Positions 55,627 through 64,000 of a stretch of DNA of 64,000 nt are shown here, piece by piece. Source of the stretch: Galaxea fascicularis (taxonomy: Eukaryota > Cnidaria > Anthozoa > Scleractinia > Euphylliidae); assembly GCA_948470475.1 (NCBI GenBank), contig OX419336.1:24517850-24581849 (forward strand), read 5' to 3'. The notes under the pieces are model-generated. The model did no database searches. It saw only the letters and a list, made by a program, of their open reading frames with translations, and was not told the DNA's origin. Made by a program: the position numbers and the translations under genes. How positions within the stretch are numbered: position 1 is the first letter of the stretch; each line of letters starts with the position of its first letter.

Positions 55627-56880
55627 TCAAGTCTGCATCTCTGGAAGTACCTTACGACAATACAGCCACCACTGACTCCTTATCACACAGGAACTTGACC
55701 TGCTGCAAGGACCACTAAGAACCCCAAAAACAAGCTGCCACAACAATAGGAAACAGTTCCTTATAAGCAATAGATAGGGGTTGTTGAGAAGCCGACCACG
55801 CACAAAAAACCATTGGCCGTTGAACATCGCTCCATAGCCCAGAGAGCCTGCGGCATCTGACGAGACTTGAAAGTCAGGGAGAGGGGCCCACACAGGCATC
55901 AAAAAGAAACGAAGACCATCCCAGCTCTGAAACAGTTCCCGCCACCAAGTCAGGTCCAGATGAAACTCCCGGTTTAGCCAAATAGGGTGATCATCATGCC
56001 TGAATGTGCACAACAAGTTGATCATCCGACGGAGAAATGTCCTACCCTGGGGGGCAATCTTACAAACATGGTGGAGTTGACCAATAAGGTACTCCAGCTT
56101 GCATCGTCTGCAGGAACGCTTAGCTGACCAAGACTCTAACAGTGCAATGATCCTATCTCTCTTTTCCACCGGCAGCCGGGCCTGTAGTGTCATTGAGTCC
56201 AGCTCAATGCGTAGGATGGATAGGCATGTAGTGGGGCCCTCCAGCTTACATGAGTGAAGGGGGAGGCCAAGGATGGAACACAGCTGGATGCATGCCTGCA
56301 AGTTGTAGTGACAGACTGGAGTGGCTGGCGGACCCAACGTCATAAAATCATCCAACTAATGACAAAGGAAATCAACCCTGTAGTTGTGAGTCAGTATCCA
56401 TTCGACCATGTCTGCAATGGAAGTAAAGATGTATGGGGCTGAGCATAGTCCAAAGGGAAGAGCCATGTCCACGTAATATTTATCACGACACTTCATGCCC
56501 AGGAGGGGACAATCCTGCGGATGGATGGCCACATTGCGGTAAGCGCTTGCCACATCGAACTTGGCCATAAGAGTTCCCTGGCCCCGAGCCATAATGGCAT
56601 CGATAAAAGAATCAACAGTGACATACTGAACTGAAAATAGAGGCTTGGGGATGCCGTCGTTGACGCTGTGACCCTCAGGAGATGAGAGGTCCAGAATTAG
56701 ACGCCACTGACCAGGTTGGTTCTTTGGGATAACCCCAAAACGGCTGATGTACAAATCTGGGAAAGGCAAGGTAGTAAATGGGCCTGCCACCCTCCCGCAC
56801 GAGACCTCTGTCTCAAGGTAAGCATCTATGACTGACGGATGAACAAGGGCAGAATGTATGTTAGACGAAGCTGAACGCAA
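55627..56880 (-). pseudogene. Reverse transcriptase-RNase H of copy 2, stop in the catalytic motif
   Basis: One frame runs 1254 nt with a single stop, TAG at 56358-56356, exactly before LDDF in the RT active-site box (CH, stop, LDDFMTLG). Upstream are CGRVAGPFTTLPFPDLYISR, AKFDVASAYRNVAIHP and LPFGLCSAPYIF. Downstream are GLPLHSCKLEGP, RIELDSMTLQARLP, GRTFLRRMINLL and QVSSDAAGSLGYGAMF (RNase H). A frame change after QWFF disturbs the RNase H C-terminus. Compared with copy 1, where the residue before LDD is Ser, the stop replaces one motif residue. Nearly intact otherwise. Confidence 0.9.
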
Positions 56881-57142
56881 GGCAACTGATGACGCCTCAA
56901 AGTCGATGTGGCATCCCTCTTTAAGACCAGAAATAACTCAGGAAGCTGCTGCCTGATCAGGGTAGTCACGCAACTCAGCTTGAAACTGGGACAACTGCAA
57001 TGGGGAGACTAAATGTACAGGGGCTAATGGAGAAAATGAACGAACTGGAACAGGACCGCTGGGTGTACCCCTCGATCCTAGACACAATGAAGCCACTGAG
57101 CACATCATAGCACACTCTAATACAAGCAAAAAAGAACCAACA

Positions 57143-58310
57143 CTAGATACACAAAAAGCAACAGGAAAAATACTCCCGCTCAATAACGCCCCCTTTGGCA
57201 GGGGAGGGGGCGACGAGACTGGGGTTGCGGAAGGGGCAGCTAACCCGAGGGTGGTCCCCATCACATGAGCTGCAAACATGGCGGAAGTGGCATTCCCCAA
57301 ATGGCCAAAGACAAAGCCCATTATTCCACAAGGTGCAGTAAGGGGTGGGAGAACTATAACCCTGACTAACAGACGTGGTTGTAGATGAAGAGCTGACCAA
57401 CTGCTGATTGAGAGGACTAGGCTCATCTTGGCCCAGTCCAGTTGCCCAAGTTGCAGCCGCATCCCTACAAAAGGCCAGATCATATTCCAACCACGTCCAA
57501 TTTGGAGAATGCCGAGCTGTTTGGATTATCAACAGTTTGTATTTCGTGAGGTCTGGCCATCTGAGGGTGACCTACACACATAACCATCTGATAAATGGTG
57601 AAAGTCCAAGTCAGAATATCCGTAATTTCCACTAACGGGCGTTTTCGAGAAACCAGCAACTTGCCGCCCAAAAATGTATGCAGTTCCTGATCCACTGCGT
57701 GAAGGTTGACTGACTGTAAGTCAGCCAGGTCCACAAACTGACCACTGGTAATTTTTGAGACCAATTTGGCAGGGATTGGCGCATGTCCCGGGCCTACAAC
57801 ATATGCTTTTTCAAAAGATGGTGGCACAGTCGAACTCCCTACGCCTGACAAGATGCTAGCATGAACAGACATAACCGGGGAAGAGATTGATTCCACGAGG
57901 CGGGCCGAGTTGGAGCCAGAGATGGCAGGCACGGGAGGGAATGTAGAAAGAAATGACGGTAACCTCAACGTATCCGATGACGCTGCATAAGAGCCGGCCA
58001 TGATCATCGCAGCACTGGAGCTAGCACTCGTAACAACCGATGGAGCGCTTGATACAGGAGTAGAGTTATCCCAGATAGCTGCAATGATAGTGGGCAGTGA
58101 ATTCCTGAGAGCTGTCGCCACAGCCGTTGCTATCTCATCAGAAAGAGAGGAGGAAGTCTCAGCCGAAACTACCACCGATGCTGCAGACAATGAAGGGGAA
58201 GAAGTACAAGCGGTTGAGACCAAACCAGCCTCCAAGCTGTTAGTTGAGCGTGGAAGAACCATAACTGACTCCCATAGAATACGATCCCTATATGGCAATA
58301 GAAACAACAC
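57143..58310 (-). pseudogene. Gag-like protein of copy 2
   Basis: The frame 58310-57480 (277 codons) has a Ser/Ala/Thr-rich N-terminal half, then VPPSFEKAYVVGPGHAPIPA, KLVSKITSGQFVDLADLQS and TDILTWTFTIYQMVM. A frame change at about 57540 moves to the 57532-57143 frame: TARHSPNWTWLEYDLAF, then the CCCH finger CTLWNNGLCLWPFGECHFRH and the CCHC knuckle CSSCDGDHPRVSC. The knuckle has three residues, not the usual four, before His. A nucleic-acid-binding Gag role is inferred from position and fingers. Confidence 0.8.
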
Positions 58311-58323
58311 ACAAACTACTACA

Positions 58324-58620
58324 GAAATACTCGAAAGCCCGGGAGCACCAACACATTGAACACTGAGCTAAACAAAACTACGAGGACATGCGAAGGCGCA
58401 GGCATAATATGCTAAAGAACCACTGACTGCTCAAACTGCCAGAAGATGCCACAGAGAAGTCCAACATGCAAAATAATAACACATGCACATGCTAAAAAAC
58501 AACGCTGCAGGCAATGCCCCCAAAATACTAATAACACTAATGCTAATGCCACGCCACAACAAACAGAGCAACTTACTCCTAGTCGTTAATTAAGTCAAAT
58601 TGCATTTAACCCTATTTAAA
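58324..58620 (-). repeat. A1 split direct repeat of copy 2 (element 5' end)
   Basis: This is the outer copy of A, ending in ATTTAACCCTATTTAA at 58620. The following ACCGCTTACAATTG is flank. Confidence 0.88.
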
Positions 58621-60489
58621 CCGCTTACAATTGTTGCCAGGAAAGACACCGGTGCATCACTAACATTTAGCATGGTTCATGCAAACACATTTTAACACTC
58701 AAGTCTAAGTTCACTGATTTAGTAGTAGAGACATTAGACTTGCAAATTATCGTGAGATTGTTAGAAAAAAATGCAGCACCTCTGAGAAAAGTCACTCTCA
58801 AATTAGGTGAAAATTACAGTACACGATTTTTGCACATGGGACAAAATTTCGAAAATCTTGGAAAAATTCACTTTTTAAAACCTTGAAATATTGTGCTTGA
58901 AGAATGTAATATAACATGTAGACAACACAAACAACTGACATGAGCCCCCAGAAATGATGCGAAATGTGTTTTATTTAGCTTCAAACTTGGCGTGACTCCT
59001 GTTCGGGAAATCCCGGCACTGGTTCGACTCAAAAAGAGGACTGTATCTTTCTCCTTTCAACAATTCTTTATTTCGTTCTCCACCATATACTGTTTACATT
59101 TCACAATCTCTAACAACTCCGAACTTTCGTATCAACTGATACATGAGCTTCGATTTTACAAATTTATCTTTTCCAATACAATGGTAGACTATTTTGACAC
59201 TTATGGCAATCAAATTACACTATAGATCCATTAAGTTTCAGAATACAAAATCAAGATACAATCTAATGTCAACACGGATTGATTTACAATAATTCTTAGA
59301 CAACTCCAGGTTCAGTGAAGGCTAAAACAAGGGGGTGTGGTCCGAGTAGGAAAGAAAATACTAGAGAAATCCCTAAATACCATCCTTATAATTTCGGAGA
59401 GGCATTAAACGGTGAAAGTTTGAAGTCAATTGGCGGACCCCCACCATCCACCCCTGCCTGGTTTTCTCTGACAGGGACTCTTAAATATAGTTGCCATCTA
59501 TTTAATTTGCATATTTGCAAGTAACAATCTCGGTTTTCACATGACATAATCAATATTAAATCAAAGTGACTATTGTTAACTCATGGATATGACCATGGAA
59601 GTGGACTTTGATACTATGGCTTTAACTAGAAGGTGTCTTTAATTTTATGATAGTTTTGAATGGTCTTTGAAATGTAATAGTGACCATTAATAAACTTTTT
59701 AAAAAATACAAAAAATACTGGGGTTTTAGCCTGGAACACCATAAGTGAGATCCAAATCCAGAATTTACACACTAAGCAAGACAAGCACTGCCCCTCCCAC
59801 CCCCTCAGTTCATATGGGAATTCCCATGTTTGTATTTTGTTACTGGCTCCTCTGATAATTTAGCATTGTTAATGCTATCACAAGAGGAATAAACATTAAG
59901 GTATCAGCCAACCCAAAATTGACCGTTTTTCATAATTTTGGATTTCTATATGTTTCGATAGATCTTGGGAGTAGCTTTCATTAAAAAAAATTCCACAAAA
60001 AAATGTTTTTCGTATGGGAAGTTATTGAGCGAAAACAATTTTGCTTGACGCTTATCCCATTATGGTCAAAATTCTATTTTTCCTTGTTTCTCGAAATCAA
60101 AATTTGGGCCAGATGTGCATGCATTTTGAACTCCAAGTTGGCAGCCCCTGGATCAATTTGACTGAAATTTGGTCAAATTGTTGTCAGATAGCTCACCTAC
60201 AAAACCATCCTGTGAATTTTAATTTGTCTTTTTATTTTAGTTATAGCCTATTTTCCACTGGCGGTAGCAATAATTTCTCATTCCCGAATATATTTGCTTG
60301 TAAAAATAACACGAGCGTGCTTTCGAGAAATCTGAGACAGTTTTTTAGGCAAACGTGTGAAGAAATGAAAGCCGTGTTAATCAGTCCAGAATATCCCAAT
60401 GTATTAGGACATCCATGACATCACGAAACTTGCGTTTCAACCAATGAGGATGGGAGTGTCGTGTTTCATAACAAACCAAGAAATTCAAG
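58621..60489. other. Intergenic DNA, no gene supported
   Basis: AT-rich with short ORFs only. No clear inverted or tandem repeat was found. Confidence 0.5.
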
Positions 60490-60768
60490 GTGGCGGACAA
60501 AGAGAGAGTGGAGAACATGACGAATGCTGTCCAATGCGATGAATATGAGTCTTCAGGAGGTATAAATTTATCGCAAATTGGGTCAAATATTGTGGAAGTT
60601 ATGAAAAAAGGAAAGTTCGTGTTCGCATTCCATGTCACAGACAAATCTCTCCCAATAAAGTTTACCCTCCGACCGAAGAAAAGCATTAATCATTTAGCGC
60701 TGTGGGGCAAGTTTGACGAACTGTGTTTGTCATCAGTTCTTTGAAAAAGAGACCCTAGAATTGGTAAG
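60490..60768 (+). pseudogene. Unidentified exon-like ORF lacking its ATG
   Basis: Context AAATTCAAGGTGGCGGACAA resembles the usual ...AAGATGGCGGAC start but has GTG instead of ATG. The frame reads ADKERVENMTNAVQCDEYES, then GGINLSQIGSNIVEVMKKGK and PIKFTLRPKKSINHLALWG. It meets TGA at 60742 and stays open to a donor-like ATTGGTAAGT at about 60764. Possible explanations are a decayed first exon of a cnidarian-specific gene or a repeat-borne copy. An internal ATG at 60517 could serve instead. The family was not recognised. Confidence 0.3.
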
Positions 60769-62454
60769 TTTCTTTACTCAGCATTTTTTCAAGCGCAGTA
60801 ACGATTAACTTGGGGAGTTCACACTTCTCCTCTATCTACCGGTTAATTAGTGGGCTGAAATCAACAGGACGCATGTGTTCTTCTTTGGCAACATTTAAGC
60901 TGAAACATTTAATCGTTTCTAAAAATATATTTAATTTTGTCTCGGTTAAAATATCGCAAAACCGCAAGTTGTAAATTGCAAGGGAACATTCGCAATCCAT
61001 TCACAAATTCCAAGGTTTTATCAGTTATAACTTTATTTAAAGAAAAGAGAACCAATTTAGTCTTCAAACTTAAATCCACGATATATTTCAGTCATTCATT
61101 CATTTGTCTACATCTTTGGGTACTTTTAAGACTGAATTTGCCTCTTGGTTGAATGCAGGACCTGAAACAAGTCATAAGTATTTGAAGTTTGTTGAATCAG
61201 TTACAGATATCAATCACAAATGTATTTTTGTTTTAACATACGAATTTATCTTGAATGTAGTAGGTCATTAAATAAGAGAGTTCCCTAAAGTTGTCTGATG
61301 ACTCTTGTCACAACTCCTGTTTTCATGATTATTATTCCTAACTCTCTATTCCATAGTACTAACCTGCTAACCAACCTGATTTGTTTGTTTCACAAATAAT
61401 TGAATAATGTTCAGAAATTGGTGAAAAGCAGAAAGGAAAGGTGCAATGTGTTTCTAACTGGTGCAAAGGTTTAGTTTAGTCAAACACAATATTTTGGAGT
61501 TAGGTGCACTTTAACTGTAGAAAAAAAAGGAACACACTGAAAAGTTAAAAAAGTTTAGAGTGTAGTGTAAGGAGAAGAAAAGAACAATCATCTACTGGGG
61601 ACAGCTGTAGCGTATGCAGTTTTGTAAATTCAAAATAAAACAACTGCAGCAGTATAATACAGGATAATACAGAAATGCCCTCTACAAACCTTAATTTGCA
61701 GGTTTTTGTGGCCCTCAATGTCAGGTAATCTGGCATGTACTGTTTCCTCTACCCTTCTTCCATTCCATTCCTTACTTTTAGTATCCATGTGCATGGGATA
61801 ACTGCACCACCACCAGCCTGTCTGTTTTTCTTCCACTTTTGGGCGGTTGGTGGTCTTTGGCAGGATGTTGGCTCACCAGTTATACAACTGCAACAAAGGA
61901 GTACTATCAATTTAATAAAACCTTGGAAAAAGGGAATTTAAGGCAGATGAAATCATTATAAAACCTTATGGAACTCTGCAAAGGTTCTCACATCTGAAAA
62001 ATGTAGGCTGAGCTTTTTATAAATATATTTTCCAGCCATTCTCATTCAAAGACATCCTAGTTTATGTTTTCTCAGTTCGTTGTTACATCTTTGGTGTTTT
62101 TCATTGGAAAACCATTGCTTTAAGGTTTGTCTTGGGATGCATTCCTTTGGGGGTGATCTGGATCAGGAACAGAATCAGAGATTCAATATCACTCAGATCA
62201 TGGTGCATCAAAGGGACCAATGAATCCACTCCAGTCAAGTATTAAACTATGATCCGAGTGATCTTGGATCACTGACCCTGATGCAGATCACCCCAAAGGA
62301 TCGCACCCTCACTGCCAAGGCTGGGCTTTAAAATGGACTTTGGACTAATCAACATATGGCCAGATTTAAGGCTAGCCTCTTTACTTTCTTTTTGAGATGT
62401 CATTTTCTTTATCTTAAGTTTTAACTCATACGTATAGATTTCATTTGATTTTAT
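60769..62454. other. Intergenic DNA with a repeat end
   Basis: Around 61430-61513 a segment ending TTTTGGAGTTAGGTGCACTT is the inverted counterpart of the start of the repeat at 45243. Nothing else is supported. Confidence 0.5.
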
Positions 62455-63369
62455 TTAAGACTGCATGCATACTTTTGCCAGTAAGTCTTCTGGAATTTCA
62501 CAAAGGGATTCTTGCAAGTCACTTTCCCTGATGACGTAGAGGCTGCTGTTTTGTTTCACTAAATTTACCATTTGTTGATCAGAAAATGATGAGCACATTT
62601 CCATCAATAATGCATGCTGGTCTTTCTCTGGTATTCTTTCAATGCACTCACTCAAACAATCCACAGAGAGGCTTTACACTCGTCTAAAACCGACTTGATC
62701 CTCCTCTTCTGAGGCTGAGTCAGTACCACTTTCTTGTTTTTGTAAAATGTCATGCTCACCTTCATCAACTTTTGCTTTCTTGACTTTTGATGGTCTGCCT
62801 CGTTTAGATTCCAGGTTGGATTCACAAACAGTACATTTATCACTATGCGGATACCATGTCTTGCCAATGGTAGCAGTTTTTATCTCGCCTTCGAGATACT
62901 CCCTCTTTCTGCAAATAAGTCGACAGATAAAACTTGGATGGACACTGGGCAAATCGACTAAGAAGGAAACTTGCCAAACTTTATTCACTTCAGTAGATAA
63001 CTTGGATGCATGCACTTTGCGCTTATGGTCCTTTATTTTAACTCCTGGTGCCGTTCCATGCCAAAAGTATTAACCTAAAAAGAAAAGAAAACCCCATTTT
63101 AGTCACCAACAAAGTAAAAACCGGCTCAAGTCGATCATGTTACTCTTGAGTAATGGGACAGCAATTTTGACTGCAATTAACTCCCTAACTTCCAGAAAAG
63201 TCTACCAAACATCTAGCTTGTCTACCATGTTGGCACTTCACATGATGAAAGTTTATGGACTTAAGAATCGAGGAAAAATACTGCGAGCGTTGTTAAAAAT
63301 ACGTGAGTACTAGAAAAAAACAAAAGTTCTTCACCTACCTTTGAAACGTGACGGAAAATCGTCCTGCAT
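62455..63369 (-). pseudogene. Two-exon AT-hook-like gene with two in-frame stops
   Basis: Exon 1 is 63369-63339 (ATG, then QDDFPSRFK, phase 1), with donor GTAGGT. Exon 2 starts at 63074 after TTTTCTTTTCTTTTTAG. The joined frame meets TAA at once (63072-63070), then runs YFWHGTAPGVKIKDHKRK, HPSFICRLICRKREYLEGE, CTVCESNLESKRGRPSKVKK (Cys pair, then an RGRP AT-hook-like motif) and an acidic stretch. A second TAA lies at 62676-62674, after which the same frame continues VDCLSECIERIPEKDQHALL and SSLYVIRESDLQ to 62455. A possible donor (AAAAGTATGC) near 62473 would add exons to the left. Both stops break an otherwise uninterrupted frame with good splice sites. DNA binding is suggested only by the RGRP motif; the family was not identified. 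Confidence 0.5.
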
Positions 63370-64000
63370 AGTTGCGCAAAAAACCGCATAAAGTCTCTCA
63401 GAATAACGCGAATCCGATCAACTACCATCCAAAATGACTGTTGGAATCTTCCTCTCCATAGCTACTCGGTAAAAGTCCCGGATGGATGCTCATGCAAGGC
63501 ACAGGACAGCGGATTTAAACTTTGCCGGGGGATTTTGACGCGTGAGCGTGGAACTTAATGAATAAAGACACTTAGGTTTACAAAAACCTCCTCCCTTTTT
63601 AAGCGCATTAAAGTTTTTACCTTTTAAAGGGAATTAGCTGTAGGCATGACTACTCAGCTTTCAGAAAATATGCAGTTTATGGGGGTTTGTGTTCAAACAG
63701 AGCGCTAGAACAATCCGCAGGCAGACGCCCCGTTAGGTTAGCTGATACCTTTAAACAGGTTTTAGCGACTGAGTTGCACAGGTGCAATGCCCAATTTTTG
63801 AAGTTTGTTGACGCCTGTACACCTCACTGAAAATACTGCATTTGGAAAACAGATTTTAAAAACACGACAATTCTCTTAGCAACAATACTAAATTGGCAGC
63901 CAAGTTAGTCCCCTCTTAAAAATTTGAATTCCTACCTGGTAACTGCAAACAAACGGTTGTGACCCACAGTGTCACGCCACTCAATGTCACAAATGTAATG
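63370..64000. other. Upstream region of the pseudogene, no gene seen
   Basis: The region holds the presumed promoter and 5' UTR of the 62455-63369 gene on the minus strand, including an upstream ATG at about 63461. No TATA box, repeat arms or ORF of note were found. Confidence 0.4.

Larger units (their letters stand above)
53757..58620 (-). mobile_element. Ngaro-like retrotransposon, copy 2, full length with split direct repeats
   Basis: In transcript (minus) order the element is A1 (58620-58324), body with Gag, RT-RNase H and tyrosine recombinase, B1 (54375-54257), A2 (54256-53969), a 95-bp spacer and B2 (53873-53757). The A copies share GAAAGCCCG, GAGCACCAACACA, ACGCTGCAGGCA and GTTAAATTGCATTTAACCCT-type ends. 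The B copies share GACTGGTACCAACGACCCAA and CCCCGGTCAGTGGAACACCC. A1-B1-A2-B2 order is diagnostic of Ngaro/PAT-type tyrosine-recombinase retrotransposons. No methyltransferase domain is seen, which fits Ngaro better than DIRS1. The element is 4864 bp. Confidence 0.92.

Overview
The window is metazoan nuclear DNA, AT-rich and intron-rich. Gene content and repeats point to an anthozoan cnidarian, most likely a stony coral. That call rests on short exons with GT-AG introns of 0.1-4 kb, three conserved animal genes, and a dense load of fold-back MITEs, tRNA-derived SINEs, LINE tails and tyrosine-recombinase retrotransposons. Species cannot be settled from the sequence alone.

Three host genes can be built exon by exon. 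(1) 519-1665 (+) holds the last two coding exons of an RMND5 (GID/CTLH complex) RING-type E3 ligase. (2) 14584-18861 (+) is a complete five-exon HTRA2-like mitochondrial serine protease of 428 aa with an intact His-Asp-Ser triad, a PDZ domain and one GC-AG intron. (3) 20788-39759 (-) is a complete 22-exon FHIP2A/FAM160B1-type FTS-Hook-interacting protein of about 725 aa. Genes 2 and 3 converge tail to tail. The FHIP2A promoter looks bidirectional: a tandemly duplicated 200-bp segment with an ATG-at-splice-donor exon lies on its other side.

From 40.8 kb to 58.6 kb the window is mostly mobile DNA. At 40789-43616 is a 2.83-kb DNA transposon with about 390-bp terminal inverted repeats, a perfect 8-bp target duplication and about 8 degenerate 21-bp repeats inside each TIR. 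It carries two convergent decayed genes: an HTH protein that looks like the N-terminal part of a transposase, and a protein resembling the N-terminal region of G2E3-like HECT ligases. Two younger palindromic elements are nested inside. At 48.0-52.3 kb and 53.8-58.6 kb are two Ngaro/DIRS-type tyrosine-recombinase retrotransposons in the same (-) orientation, each with a Gag-like CCCH plus CCHC protein, RT-RNase H and tyrosine recombinase. The second keeps its full A1-body-B1-A2-B2 split direct repeats. Both are dead: one has a stop codon in the RT catalytic motif.

From 58.6 kb to the end are degenerating cnidarian gene fragments. These include a two-exon AT-hook-like pseudogene (62455-63369, -) with intact splice sites but two in-frame stops. 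Regions 3-14 kb and 18.9-20.8 kb have no convincing genes. Short palindromic elements recur throughout. Two sit within 20 bp of FHIP2A splice sites, and one 102-bp TTAA-flanked MITE occurs as the same dimer at two distant loci.
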